Shown here: piece after piece, positions 45,515 to 55,403 of the stretch
Position numbering within the stretch: the first letter of the stretch is position 1
Layout of the letters: each line of letters starts with the position of its first letter
Assembly: GCA_035650475.1 (NCBI GenBank)
Contig: DASRHP010000014.1
Location: 35,044 to 99,043 of the forward strand
DNA from: Candidatus Binataceae bacterium
Lineage (GTDB): Bacteria > Desulfobacterota > Binatia > Binatales > Binataceae
DNA length: 64,000 nucleotides
Reading direction: 5' to 3'
Program-made: the position numbers and the translations under genes
The notes under the pieces: generated by a model
What the model was told of the DNA's origin: nothing
The model's database searches: none
The model's input: the letters and a program-made list of their open reading frames with translations, nothing else

Positions 45515-46267
45515 ATGGAAGAAGAACGGCTCAAGGCCATTTTGGAGAGCCTGCTGTTCGCGGCGGGTGAGCCAGTGCCGCTGACGCGGCTGGTGGCGGT
45601 GCTCGACAACGTGCCACGCGAAGCGATCAGGAAGGCACTCGGCGAGATGATGCTCGCCTACGGCGCGGGCGGACGCGGCGTGGTGCTCGAAGAGGTTGCG
45701 GGCGGTTACCAATTGCGCACGCCCAAGGAGCACGCGCTTTACGTGCGCAAGCTGTTGGCGGCCAAGCCGCCGCGGCTCAGCCGTCCGCTGTTGGAAACGC
45801 TCGCGATCGTGGCTTACCGCCAGCCGATCACCCGACCCGAGATCGAGCAGTTGCGCGGCGTCGACTCCGGCGGCGTGCTCGATACCCTGCTCGAACGGCG
45901 ACTGATTCGAATCGCCGGGCGCAAGGAGGCGCCGGGCCGTCCGATCATGTACGCGACGACGCCGGAGTTTCTTGAGGTCTTCGGGCTACGGGATCTTCAG
46001 AGCCTGCCCGACCTCGACGAGTTCAAGGAGCTGGAAGGACGCGCCGGCGTGGATGCGGCGGTCGAACCGGCCACCGACTTCGTGCCGGGCGACGAGCCTG
46101 CGCCGACGTCGGCAGAGGACGCCGCGGCCGCAGCGGCCGCGGCGTCCTCTGCCGCTCCCTCGGCGGAAGCGCAGCCTGAGCCGGGCGCGCCCGCCGAGGC
46201 GGGCGCGCCCGGCTCAGGCGATAACTCCGCCGTCGCTGGCGCCCCGAGCGACGACGAGCGGCATTAG
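45515..46267 (+). CDS. scpB: ScpB, SMC condensin accessory subunit
   Basis: A 250-aa protein. Two winged-helix domains: KAILESLLFAAGEPVPLTRL at the start and PLLETLAIVAYRQPITRPEI with RGVDSGGVLDTLLERRLI. MYATTPEFLEVFGLRDLQSL is the family C-terminal block. After about residue 190 there is a 60-residue Ala/Pro/Glu tail not typical of ScpB, encoded by three long palindromes; the stop codon itself lies in the third. GGGGAAAG upstream of ATG 45515. Confidence 0.95.
   Translation: MEEERLKAILESLLFAAGEPVPLTRLVAVLDNVPREAIRKALGEMMLAYGAGGRGVVLEEVAGGYQLRTPKEHALYVRKLLAAKPPRLSRPLLETLAIVAYRQPITRPEIEQLRGVDSGGVLDTLLERRLIRIAGRKEAPGRPIMYATTPEFLEVFGLRDLQSLPDLDEFKELEGRAGVDAAVEPATDFVPGDEPAPTSAEDAAAAAAAASSAAPSAEAQPEPGAPAEAGAPGSGDNSAVAGAPSDDERH
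46110..46154. repeat. Perfect palindrome 1 in scpB tail (22-bp arms)
   Basis: Arms 46110-46131 and 46133-46154 are exact reverse complements around a single A. The left arm contains GGCAGAGGACGCCGCGGCCG. It encodes the poly-Ala stretch of ScpB. Confidence 0.95.
46174..46219. repeat. Perfect palindrome 2 in scpB tail (22-bp arms)
   Basis: Arms 46174-46195 and 46198-46219 are exact reverse complements separated by GA. The left arm begins GCCTGAGCCGGGCGCGCC. Sequence unrelated to palindromes 1 and 3. Confidence 0.95.
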
Positions 46268-46287
46268 CCGCTCGTCGTCGCTCGGGG
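46242..46287. repeat. Perfect palindrome 3 spanning the scpB stop (21-bp arms)
   Basis: Arms 46242-46262 and 46267-46287 are exact reverse complements with loop ATTA. The left arm begins CCCCGAGCGACGACGAGC. The TAG stop (46265-46267) is at the loop. No T run follows, but RNA would fold very strongly and may end or protect the transcript. Confidence 0.95.
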
Positions 46288-46332
46288 ATTTGACGCAGAC
46301 CCGGCCCGCGGCGCCGCCCGCCAGCGTACGGC

Positions 46333-49047
46333 CTACACGATCCGCCGTGCGGCGACGCGAACCCGCATCCGCGCGTCCACCACCACCGCGCCGCGCCCGG
46401 GCGCCAGCACCTTGACCGGGTTCAGGTCCATCTCGGTAAGCTCGGGGATCGCATCGACCAGCGCCGAGACGCGCTGAAGAATCGAGACGAGCGCGGCACG
46501 GTCGCCCGGCGCCGCGCCCCGATAGCCGTCGAGCAACCGCGCGCTCCTGAGCGAACCCACCATCTCATGCGCGTCGATATCGGTCACCGGCGTGAGCCGG
46601 AAGGCAACGTCGTGAATCAGCTCGACCATCATCCCCCCCAGCCCGCATACGACCAGCGGACCAAAGGTCGGATCGGTGGTGACGCCGACCAGCGCTTCGA
46701 TTCCCCCCGGCACTTCGCGTTGCAACAGCACGCCTTCGAGCTGGGCGCCGGCGTTGCGCGCGCGCTCGGCAAGCGTCACCGCGGCTTCCGCCACCGCGAC
46801 CGCCGAGTTCAGCCCCATGATCACGCCGCCGATATCGCTCTTGTGCGTGACGCCCGGCGCGATCACCTTGGCCACCAGCGGATAGCCGATTCGATCCGCG
46901 ACCCGCGGCGCGTCGGCGACCGACGCCCGCTCGGCGAGCGCGATTTCGATTCCCGCCGCGCGCAGGACGGTCGCGACGTCCTCGGGCGCGAGCCAGCGTC
47001 CGCCGTCGGCGCCAGCGAGTACCCGATCGACAACCGCGCGCACCGTGCTGAGCGCGAACGGGCTTAGACTGAGGGCGTTGCCGCGCGGCCTGCTGCGCCA
47101 TCGCGCGTAGCGCCACGCGGCCGCCAGCACCATCGCGGCGTTCTCCGGAAAGGCGTAACAAGGCACCTGGCCGCGGGCGCCGGCGTTCAGCACCACTGGC
47201 GGCCATTGCGAGGAAAGCGGCACCGCCAGCACCGGCTTATGCGCCGGCACCCGCGCGGCGCCGCGCGCGATCCCCTCGCCGATCCGCGCGCGCAGCCCTT
47301 CGGTGATGGGCACGTTGATTGCCACCAGCGAATCGACGTTGGAGTCCGCACCAACCGCCGCGATCGTGCGTTCGTACTCGTCGGGCCCGGCGGTCGCGGT
47401 CATGTCGATCGGATTGCCAAAGCCGGCGCGCGCGGGCAGGAACGAGGCCAGCTCGCGCAGCGTCTCCTCGCTCAGTGCAGGCAGCGTCAGGCCGTTGGCC
47501 TCGCAGGCGTCGGCGAGCAGAATTCCCGGGCCGCCGGCGTTGGTCACCACGCCCACACGCGGGCCGCCCGGGATTGGCTGCGTCGAGAGCATCGCGACGA
47601 CGTCGAACATTCCCATCAGGGTATTGGTGCGGATCACACCCGCCTGCTCGAAGAGCGCCTCGACGGCGACGTCGAGGCTCGCCAGCGCCGCGGAATGGCT
47701 GCTCGCGGCGCGCCGGCCAGCCGCCGAGCGCCCGGACTTGACCGCGACGATCGGTCGGCGCCGCGCGACCTCCGGAGCCAGGCGCGCAAACTTGCGCGGG
47801 TTGCCGACACTCTCCAGGTAGAGCACGACCACCGCCGTGCGCGGATCGTCGAGCCAGTAGGCGAGCAGGTCGTTGTTGGAAACGTCGGAGCGGTTGCCGG
47901 CCGAAACAAAGGCCGACAAGCCCAGCCCGCGGCTGTTCATGTAGTCGAGGATTGCGATGCCGAGCGCGCCGCTCTGCGAGTACATCCCGATGTTTCCCGT
48001 CGGCGGCGCCTGCGGCGCAAACGTCGCGTTGAGCCGCACCACGGGATCGGTGTTGAGCACTCCCATGCAGTTCGGTCCCACCATCCGCATCCCCGACTTG
48101 CGCACCATCTCGAACAACTGCTGCTCCGCCGCGCGCCCCTCGGCCGAAACCTCAGCAAATCCCGACGTGATCACGACCACGCCGTGGACGTGGGCGTGCG
48201 CGCACTCCTCGATTACACCGGGCACCTGCTCGGCGGGCACGCTGATGACCGCGAGATCGACCGGCGCGCCGATTGCGCCCACGCTCGGGTAGCATCGCAA
48301 ACCCATCACTTCGTCCGCGTTCGGGTTGACCGGGTAGATCGGGCCGTTGAAGTCCGCGCGTTTGAGATTGGCGACCAGCGCGCCGCCGATCTTGCGATGC
48401 GAGCGCGAGGCGCCGATCACCGCCACCGAGCGCGGATGGAGCAGCTTGCGAATGCTCTCGGCGGCGGCGTGCCATTCGCGCGACTCGGCCGCCTGGCGCA
48501 ACTCCGCGGTTTCGCCGGTCGGGAAGCTAAGGTGGACCACGCCGGCCTCGGTCGAGCGCTTAGCGCGAAAGCCGCTCTTGGCGAACACCTCCAGCATCCG
48601 GTTGTTGTCGCCCAAAACGTTGGCCTGGAATTCGACGATCCCCGCCGCACGCGCGATCCGCCCCAGATGTTCGAGCAGCAGCGTGCCGATGCCGCGGCCC
48701 TGATGCTCGTCGAGCACGGCGAAGGCGACCTCGGCGCGTCCGGGCTCCGTGGAGACGTAGCGGCCGACCCCGATGAAGCGCTCTTCGCCGTCCTCGCGCA
48801 GGCTGGCGACCAGCGCAACGTGGCTTTTGAAATCGACCTCGGTAAAGCGCACCAGGTCGTCGCGCGTCAGCGCGTTCTTCAGTCCGAAGAAGCGGTGGTA
48901 GATCGACTCCTGGCTCAGCCGCTGGAAGTGGTCGAGCAGGCGCTGCTTGTCGTCGGGTCGGATCGCGCGGACATAGATCGAACCGCCGTCGCGCAGCACC
49001 TCGTGCGCCGAATAGTTACGTGCTTCGATACTCGTGTCGTCAGCCAT
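46333..49047 (-). CDS. GNAT acetyltransferase fused to NDP-forming acyl-CoA synthetase (Pat-like)
   Basis: A 904-aa fusion. Residues about 25-190 are GNAT (VAFAVLDEHQGRGIGTLLLE has the acetyl-CoA loop). About 205-660 is the CoA-binding and ligase part (SVAVIGASRSHRKIGGALVA; phospho-His in AASSHSAALASLDVAVEAL), and about 690-900 an ATP-grasp domain (PLVAKVIAPGVTHKSDIGGV). Proteins of this kind acetylate lysines, for example in acyl-CoA synthetases. GNAT is N-terminal here, the reverse of Salmonella Pat. ATG 49047 is used; an earlier start adds only a short basic stretch. Confidence 0.93.
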   Translation of the reverse strand: MADDTSIEARNYSAHEVLRDGGSIYVRAIRPDDKQRLLDHFQRLSQESIYHRFFGLKNALTRDDLVRFTEVDFKSHVALVASLREDGEERFIGVGRYVSTEPGRAEVAFAVLDEHQGRGIGTLLLEHLGRIARAAGIVEFQANVLGDNNRMLEVFAKSGFRAKRSTEAGVVHLSFPTGETAELRQAAESREWHAAAESIRKLLHPRSVAVIGASRSHRKIGGALVANLKRADFNGPIYPVNPNADEVMGLRCYPSVGAIGAPVDLAVISVPAEQVPGVIEECAHAHVHGVVVITSGFAEVSAEGRAAEQQLFEMVRKSGMRMVGPNCMGVLNTDPVVRLNATFAPQAPPTGNIGMYSQSGALGIAILDYMNSRGLGLSAFVSAGNRSDVSNNDLLAYWLDDPRTAVVVLYLESVGNPRKFARLAPEVARRRPIVAVKSGRSAAGRRAASSHSAALASLDVAVEALFEQAGVIRTNTLMGMFDVVAMLSTQPIPGGPRVGVVTNAGGPGILLADACEANGLTLPALSEETLRELASFLPARAGFGNPIDMTATAGPDEYERTIAAVGADSNVDSLVAINVPITEGLRARIGEGIARGAARVPAHKPVLAVPLSSQWPPVVLNAGARGQVPCYAFPENAAMVLAAAWRYARWRSRPRGNALSLSPFALSTVRAVVDRVLAGADGGRWLAPEDVATVLRAAGIEIALAERASVADAPRVADRIGYPLVAKVIAPGVTHKSDIGGVIMGLNSAVAVAEAAVTLAERARNAGAQLEGVLLQREVPGGIEALVGVTTDPTFGPLVVCGLGGMMVELIHDVAFRLTPVTDIDAHEMVGSLRSARLLDGYRGAAPGDRAALVSILQRVSALVDAIPELTEMDLNPVKVLAPGRGAVVVDARMRVRVAARRIV

Positions 49048-49324
49048 CGCCGTAATGCCTGATGCAAAACGGGGACCGCCGCGCGCGCGCATCGCCTACG
49101 GCGCGCGGAGTCGCACAAATCGCCGCGTGCGGGGCGGCAGTTGCCCGCGACCTTCCCGTGCATTTGGCTAAATGCTTGCACTCGGCCGCTCCAGATACCA
49201 TCGCCTACAGGTCCGGCCGGATACAGCCCCCGGCGCATTCCCGCCCGTATCGCTTGACAGCGGCGACCCCGCGGAAGTTCACTCAGGCTCGACGGCGACC
49301 GATTCCGAGCGGAGGACGATCCCG

Positions 49325-50437
49325 ATGGCGAGAATAATCGACGGCGACGGCCACATTGTCGAGCCGTTCGCGGTATGGGAGGAATACACTGAGTCCGCCT
49401 ATCGCGACCGCGTGATCCGCGTAAAGCGCAACGCGCAGGGACGCGACGAGCTATGGATCGGCGGCGAGAACCGCACCCGCCCGCAACTGCCGCTCGCCGC
49501 CACCGTTATCCCCGGCGGCCTGGTCGATCTCAAGCACGCAAGCGAACTTACCTGGAACGACCTTTTACCCGGCAGTTACGACCCCCACGCGCGCGTCAAG
49601 GACATGGACCTGGAGGGGATCGACGCTGCCGTGCTCTATCCCTCGCTCTATCTCCTCTACGGCGACCTCACCGACCCGAAAGTCGCGACCGCCGCCTGCC
49701 GCGCCTACAACTCGTGGCTGGGCGATTTCTGTAAGGCCTATCCTGCTCGGCTCTTCGGCGTCGCACCGATGCCGATGCTGGAGGTGGACGAAGCGGTCAA
49801 GGAGATGCGCCGCGTGGTCACGGAACTGAACTTCAAGGCGGTCTTCGTGCGTCCCAACCCGTTCAACGGACGCCGCCTGTGCGACCCGGCTTACGACCCG
49901 TTCTGGCGCGAGGCGGAGGAGCTCGACGTCGCGGTCACCGTCCACGGGAGCTTCGGTACCAGGATGCCGTCGATGGGCGCCGAGCGCTATCACGACCCGT
50001 TCTTCTTCCACATGATCTGCCATCCGTTCGAGCAGCAAGCCGCCTGCATGGATATCGTCTGCGGCGGCGTGCTTGACAAATTCCCCCGCCTGCGCGTCGG
50101 CTTCCTGGAGTCGGGCGTCGGATGGCTCGGCTATTGGCTGGACCGGATGGACGGCCATTACGAGAAGATGCATACCTACGTCCCCTGGCTCAAGAAGAAA
50201 CCGAGCGAATACTTCTTCGAGCAGTGCTATGTCTCGCTCGACCCCGACGAGCGCACACTGGCCGCGATGGTGGAGTTGGGCGCCGAGCGCAATATCCTGT
50301 GGGGCTCCGACTATCCGCACTTCGACTGCACGTTTCCGGGTATCGTCAAAGAAGTACAGAAGGCCTGCCACGGGCTCCCAGAGCGGGCGCGACAAAATAT
50401 CCTGACCGAAAACGCGGTCCGCTTTTACCATCTTTAG
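49325..50437 (+). CDS. Amidohydrolase 2 family protein
   Basis: A 370-aa TIM-barrel hydrolase/decarboxylase. IIDGDGHIVEPFAVWEEY gives the DGDGH metal motif, AVTVHGSFGTRMPS another His, and ILWGSDYPHFDCTFPG the C-terminal catalytic Asp motif. It starts at ATG 49325 with GGAGG nine bases upstream. A consensus -35 TTGACA is at 49254, but no good -10 follows. The selenoprotein gene starts 87 bases downstream on the same strand, suggesting shared function. Confidence 0.9.
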   Translation: MARIIDGDGHIVEPFAVWEEYTESAYRDRVIRVKRNAQGRDELWIGGENRTRPQLPLAATVIPGGLVDLKHASELTWNDLLPGSYDPHARVKDMDLEGIDAAVLYPSLYLLYGDLTDPKVATAACRAYNSWLGDFCKAYPARLFGVAPMPMLEVDEAVKEMRRVVTELNFKAVFVRPNPFNGRRLCDPAYDPFWREAEELDVAVTVHGSFGTRMPSMGAERYHDPFFFHMICHPFEQQAACMDIVCGGVLDKFPRLRVGFLESGVGWLGYWLDRMDGHYEKMHTYVPWLKKKPSEYFFEQCYVSLDPDERTLAAMVELGAERNILWGSDYPHFDCTFPGIVKEVQKACHGLPERARQNILTENAVRFYHL

Positions 50438-50524
50438 AACAGGCGTGCCGCGCGTGATGGATCGGTTTCATCTGACTGCATACTCAACTTGAGTACGTAA
50501 AGGCGCCAAGACGGAGGCCGAACC

Positions 50525-52282
50525 ATGAGCACGCACAACGGAAGCGGCGGCGGTGAATACGCGGTGGTGTGGCCGCGAGCGCCGCGCACCGCAAAACTCA
50601 CCCAGCTCGCCGAACGTCCCGAGAGCCTGCGCGGCAAGACCATCGCGGAGCTATGGGACTATATCTTCCGCGGCGACGAAATTTTTCCGATCATCGAGGA
50701 CGAGCTCGCCCGCCGTTTCCCGGACACGCGCTTCGTCAACTACAAGACCTTTGGCTCAACCCACGGCGCGCAGGAGCGCGAGGTGCTCGCGAAACTGCCC
50801 GCGATGCTCAAGGAGCACGCGGTGGACGCGGTTATCTCCGGGATGGGCTGTTGAGGGAGCTGCACGCCCGCCGTGCTGCGGGCGAGCGCGATCGCCGAGG
50901 CCGCCGGCGTGCCCAGCGTCTCGCTGGTATGCGAGGGCTTCATGGGCCAGGCCGCGACGACCTCGGTCGGGCTGGGGATGCCCAACCTGCCGCTGGCGAT
51001 GGTCCCCGGCCACGTTGACGTCCAGAGCGCCGAGGAACTTAAGGCCAATATCGTGCGCGTCACACTCGAGCGCGTAATCAACGGGCTGACCGCGGCGCCC
51101 GCCGCCGTGACCTCGCTTGGCACCGAACCCGCCCCGCGCGACATCGTCTTCACCGGCACTTTCGAGGAAGTCAACCGGCTCTTCTACGAGAACGAATGGA
51201 GCGACGGGCTGCCGATCGTGCCGCCCACGATCGCCAAGGTCGACGAGTTCCTGCGTTACACCGAACGCGCGCCCGACGAAGTGCTCGGCGTGATGCTCCC
51301 CGACAATCGCAAGGCGACCGTATGGAGCGTCGCGGTCAACGGGGTGATGGCGGGATGCCGTCCGGAATACCTGCCGGTGCTAGTGGCCGCGGTCGAGGCG
51401 ATGGCCGACCCGGGCTACGGCGTCGAGCACAGCGGCAATACGCCCGGCGCGGAAACCCTGATCATCCTCAACGGCCCGATTATCAAGCAGCTCGGCTTCA
51501 ACTACGAACAGGGCGCGTTGCGCGACGGTTTTGTCGCCAACACCAGCGTCGGGCGTTTCTGGCGACTGTACCTGCGCAACGTCGCCGGCTTCCTGCCGCA
51601 CAAGACCGACAAGGGCACCTTCGGCAACACCTGGCGCGTCGTGCTGGCCGAAAACGAGGACGCCCTTGCGCGTATCGGATGGGAACCGCTCGCAGCCGAG
51701 CGCGGCTTTAGGCGCGGCGACAACGTGGTCACGATTTCGCGCTACACCGGCGGCGACGTGATCGCGTCGGTGCATGGCAACTCGGCCGAGGAGCTGCTGC
51801 CGTACCTGGCCGACGCGCTCGCTAAGCAGATCGGATGGGAGGTGGTGTTCACGGTCGGGATGGCGAATTCGAGCCAGCAGCCGCTGTTGGTGCTCAGCCC
51901 GATCCTGGCCGAGACGATCGCCCGCTCCGGCTACTCCAGGCGCGACGTGCAGCGCTACCTGTTCGAGCGCGCGCGTATTCCGGCCCGGAAGTTTGAACAG
52001 TATATTGGCAAATATACTCACTTCATTCCGGACAACCGCACGCTCGTCGACCTGGTCAACATGGGCAAGGCGCCGAGCGTCTTCGCCGCCTCCGACGATC
52101 CCGACCGGATGGTGCCGATCGTCGGCAAGCCCGAGGACTTCCTGATCGCGGTCAGCGGCGACCCGCTGCGCACCAACGCGTACGTCTTCGTGCATAACGG
52201 GATTCTCGGCTACACGACCTCCAAGGCGATCCGGCTGCCGCGCGACTGGCCGGCCCTGCTCGCTGCCGCGCGCCTGGCGTAA
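50525..52282 (+). CDS. UGSC-type selenoprotein (in-frame UGA at codon 110) fused to a C-terminal domain
   Basis: The frame from ATG 50525 (GGAGG seven bases upstream) is interrupted only by TGA at 50852-50854 and continues in the same frame to 52282, giving 585 residues. Around it the sequence reads VISGMGC-U-GSCTPAVLRAS, the U-G-S-C motif of a selenoprotein family known from environmental genomes. Both sides look coding, with the surrounding Rossmann-like helices (GSTHGAQEREVLAKLPAMLK before, AEAAGVPSVSLVCEGF after) forming one domain of about 190 residues. From about 215 onward the protein is homologous to the next gene (SDGLPIVPPT, VMAGCRPEYLPV). A hairpin follows the UGA. Function unknown; a redox or isomerase-like role is possible. 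A nonsense mutation is the alternative. Confidence 0.88.
50862..50887 (+). promoter_or_regulatory. Candidate bacterial SECIS hairpin
   Basis: Seven nucleotides after the UGA: GC/GC, an A-A mismatch, then CGCCCGC (50865-50871) paired with GCGGGCG (50878-50884) around the loop CGTGCT. G and U in the loop fall 22-23 nt counting from the U of UGA, close to the position of the critical apical GU in E. coli fdhF. This fits bacterial SECIS placement for SelB binding, but bacterial SECIS have weak consensus. Confidence 0.6.
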
Positions 52283-52304
52283 GACGCGCGGCGCGGCGAT
52301 TGCG

Positions 52305-53492
52305 ATGGCCGAGCGCGACGTGCTGTGGGTGCTCAATCCGGCCGGGCAGCGCGCCTCGGGCGAGTGGATCGACGATACGCTGCGCGAGCGCGCCGCCGAG
52401 CGCGGGATGCTCGGCAAGCTCTGGCGCGCCGCCGACTTTCCCCGCCAGCGCGTCGAGGTGATTCGCGCCGCCGACCCGTTCGTCGAGGTCAACGATCTGT
52501 TCTACCGTCGCGGATGGACCGACGGGCTGCCGATCGTTCCGCCCACGCTTGGCCGGGTCGAGGAGATGCTCGCGCGCGCGGGCCGCGGCCGCAACGACTC
52601 GCTCGGTGAACTCGATCCGCTGCGCGGCCTCGCCACGATCGAGAAGGTCGCAGCCAATGCCGTCATGGCGGGGTGCGGCCCGGAGCATTTGCCGGTCGTG
52701 CTCGCCGCCGTCGAGGCGATCGCCGAGCCCGAATTCAACCTGCGCGGCGTGCAGACCACCGATGAGAACGTCGCGCCGCTCCTGATCGTCAGCGGCCCGG
52801 CGGCCGCGGCGCTTGAAATCAACGCCGGCTTCGGCGCGCTGGGGCCCGGATGGCGCGCCAACGCGACGATCGGCCGCGCGCTCAGGCTCGTGATGAACAA
52901 TATCGGCGGCGGATGGCCGGGCGCGGTGTCGCTCGCCGGACTCGGCAGCCCGGCGCGCTACACGCTCTGCCTTGCCGAGAACGCCGCGCAGAGCCCGTGG
53001 CCCCCGCTCCATGTCGAGCTCGGCCTCGACAAGTCTGAAAGCGTTCTGGTCGTGATGCGCGCGGAGTGCGCGATCAACCTCACCGGCGGACTGGAGGAGA
53101 TCGCGAGCGTGATGGGCTCGGCGACCTCCGCCTTCACGATGCTGCACGAGGGTAAAGTTGCGGTAGCGCTGGCGCCGTACGTCGCACGCCGGCTCGCGGA
53201 GAAGGGCTTGAGCAAGGACGACGTGAAGCGCCGGCTCTTCGAGCGCGGCCGGATGGCGGCTGAAACGCTCAAACACTCGTGGCTATGGACCACGATCGCG
53301 GGGCGCGAGGGCTGGCCGCGATGGGTGCGCGAGGCCGTGGAGCGCGGCGCCGCGGTCCCCGCGGTCCGCGCCGCCGAGGACATCACGCTGATCGTCGCCG
53401 GCGGCGATCTAGAGATCCCGCAGCACGCCTACTTCCCCTCGTGGGGCTTCCCACCCTGCCGGATCGTGAAGATGATCCATGTCCCGCGATGA
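52305..53492 (+). CDS. Paralogue of the selenoprotein C-terminal domain
   Basis: A 395-aa protein, ATG 52305, 22 bases after the selenoprotein stop. VNDLFYRRGWTDGLPIVPPT, NAVMAGCGPEHLPVVLAAVE and GLSKDDVKRRLFERGRMAAE align with VNRLFYENEWSDGLPIVPPT, NGVMAGCRPEYLPVLVAAVE and the DVQRYLFERARIPA region of the upstream protein. The conserved Cys in VMAGC is shared. The UGSC domain is absent. No catalytic family identified. Probably arose by duplication and works with its neighbour. Confidence 0.85.
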   Translation: MAERDVLWVLNPAGQRASGEWIDDTLRERAAERGMLGKLWRAADFPRQRVEVIRAADPFVEVNDLFYRRGWTDGLPIVPPTLGRVEEMLARAGRGRNDSLGELDPLRGLATIEKVAANAVMAGCGPEHLPVVLAAVEAIAEPEFNLRGVQTTDENVAPLLIVSGPAAAALEINAGFGALGPGWRANATIGRALRLVMNNIGGGWPGAVSLAGLGSPARYTLCLAENAAQSPWPPLHVELGLDKSESVLVVMRAECAINLTGGLEEIASVMGSATSAFTMLHEGKVAVALAPYVARRLAEKGLSKDDVKRRLFERGRMAAETLKHSWLWTTIAGREGWPRWVREAVERGAAVPAVRAAEDITLIVAGGDLEIPQHAYFPSWGFPPCRIVKMIHVPR

Positions 53493-53563
53493 ACCTCGGC
53501 CTAGATGCGGAAGGAGCTTGCCGGCGCGTCCGCCCCTGAATCGACGGCCGCCCCTGTAGCCCG

Positions 53564-53601
53564 CGCCGCCGGCCGGCCTTCCCATCGGCAGGCCGGCGGC
53601 G
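53564..53601 (+). promoter_or_regulatory. Strong hairpin between the selenoprotein operon and ilvD
   Basis: CGCCGCCGGCC (53564-53574) pairs perfectly over 11 bp with GGCCGGCGGCG (53591-53601) around a 16-nt loop. There is no T run. It may stop the upstream operon or structure the ilvD leader. Confidence 0.45.
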
Positions 53602-53664
53602 ATAAACTCCGATGACCCGCCGCCCGGCGCGGCGCGCGAAATTTCCAGCGTGCGGAGACCAGCC

Positions 53665-55338
53665 ATGGCCGACAAATTACGCAGCAAACTGATAACCGAG
53701 GGCGTGCAACGCTCGCCCAACCGCTCGATGCTCCGCGCGGTCGGCTTCGGCGACCGTGACTTCGACAAGCCGATCATCGGGATCGCCAACGGCTACAGCA
53801 CGATCACGCCGTGCAACTTGAGCCTGGGAATGCTGACCGAGCGGACTGAAGCGGCCGTGCGCGCGGCCGGCGCGATGCCGCAGACCTTCGGCACGATCAC
53901 GGTCAGCGACGGGATCGCGATGGGCACCGAGGGGATGAAGTACTCGCTGGTCTCGCGCGAAGTGATCGCGGATTCGATCGAAACCGCCTGCAACGCCCAG
54001 TCGATGGACGGCGTGGTGACGATCGGGGGCTGCGACAAGAACATGCCCGGCGCGCTGATCGCGATGGCGCGCATGAACATTCCCGGCATCTTCATCTACG
54101 GCGGCACGATCAAGCCGGGCCACCTTAACGGCCGCGACCTCACCATCGTCAGCGCTTTCGAGGCGGTCGGCGAGTACAGCGCGCACAAGATTGACGAGGC
54201 CCAGTTACTTGCCGTCGAGCGCAATGCCTGCCCGGGCGCCGGCTCATGCGGCGGGATGTACACGGCCAACACGATGTCCTCGGCGATCGAGGCGCTGGGG
54301 ATGAGTCTGCCGTACTCCTCGACCATGGCGGCCGAGGATGCCGAGAAGGCCGAGAGCGCGGCGCGCTCGGGCGAGGTGCTGGTCGAGGCGGTGCGCCGCG
54401 GCCTGCTGCCGCGCCGGATCATGACGCGCAAGGCGTTCGAGAACGCGATCGCGGTGGTGATGGCGGTCGCCGGCTCGACCAACGCAGTGCTGCATTTGCT
54501 TGCGATCGCGCACGCGGCCGAAGTGCCGCTCACCCTCGACGACTTCGAGGCGATCCGCGAGCGCGTGCCCGTGCTGTGCGACCTCAAGCCCTCGGGTCGC
54601 TACGTCACCACCGATTTCCATCGCGCGGGCGGCGTGCCGCAGGTGATGAAGATGCTGCTCGTGCACGGCCTGCTCCACGGCGACGAGATGACGATCACCG
54701 GCCGCACGATTGCCCACAACCTGGCCGAAGTCCCCGAGGCGCCGCGCAAGGACCAGAATGTGATCCACCAGTGGGACGATCCGCTCTACCCGCAGGGCCA
54801 TCTCGCAATCATGCGCGGCAACCTCGCCACCGAGGGCGCGGTCGCCAAGATCACCGGCATCAAGCACACCGAGATCACCGGCCCCGCGCGCGTTTTCGAC
54901 CGCGAGGAGGACTGCCTGGAGGCCATCCTCGCGGGCAAGATCAAGAAGGGCGACGTCGTCGTGATCCGCTTCGAGGGGCCCCGGGGCGGCCCCGGGATGC
55001 GCGAGATGCTGTCGCCGACCTCGGCGATCATCGGCGCGGGGCTGGGCGATTCGGTCGGGCTGATAACCGATGGCCGCTTCTCCGGCGGCACCTACGGGCT
55101 GGTGGTCGGCCACGTCGCGCCTGAGGCGGCGGTCGGCGGGCTCATCGCGCTGGTTCACGAGGGCGACTCGATCACGATCGACGCGCGCAAACGGCTGTTG
55201 CAGCTCAACGTCGCCGAGGACGAGATCGCACGCCGGCGCGCGGCGTGGAAGCCACCAGCACCGCGCTACACGCGCGGCGTGCTCGCCAAATACGCCGCCC
55301 AGGTGTCGTCAGCCTGCTTCGGCGCGGTCACCGACTGA
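53665..55338 (+). CDS. ilvD: Dihydroxy-acid dehydratase
   Basis: A 557-aa Fe-S enzyme of branched-chain amino-acid synthesis that dehydrates 2,3-dihydroxy-3-methylvalerate/isovalerate. The two family signatures are [20 protein letters not shown] (Cys ligand) and [40 protein letters not shown] carries another cluster Cys. Start ATG 53665, since the family begins near [10 protein letters not shown]. No other ilv or leu gene is nearby, so the gene stands alone here. Confidence 0.97.
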   Translation: MADKLRSKLITEGVQRSPNRSMLRAVGFGDRDFDKPIIGIANGYSTITPCNLSLGMLTERTEAAVRAAGAMPQTFGTITVSDGIAMGTEGMKYSLVSREVIADSIETACNAQSMDGVVTIGGCDKNMPGALIAMARMNIPGIFIYGGTIKPGHLNGRDLTIVSAFEAVGEYSAHKIDEAQLLAVERNACPGAGSCGGMYTANTMSSAIEALGMSLPYSSTMAAEDAEKAESAARSGEVLVEAVRRGLLPRRIMTRKAFENAIAVVMAVAGSTNAVLHLLAIAHAAEVPLTLDDFEAIRERVPVLCDLKPSGRYVTTDFHRAGGVPQVMKMLLVHGLLHGDEMTITGRTIAHNLAEVPEAPRKDQNVIHQWDDPLYPQGHLAIMRGNLATEGAVAKITGIKHTEITGPARVFDREEDCLEAILAGKIKKGDVVVIRFEGPRGGPGMREMLSPTSAIIGAGLGDSVGLITDGRFSGGTYGLVVGHVAPEAAVGGLIALVHEGDSITIDARKRLLQLNVAEDEIARRRAAWKPPAPRYTRGVLAKYAAQVSSACFGAVTD

Positions 55339-55403
55339 ACGCCGCCCGCCGGGCGCATCGCGGGTATCCGCCGCGCGCGCGCCGCGTCAAACTAGGATCT
55401 GCC

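Noticed and set aside
46567..49062. Long plus-strand open frames up to 618 aa
   Set aside because: Antisense to the GNAT-acyl-CoA synthetase gene, which has clear domains; Arg/His-rich shadow protein.
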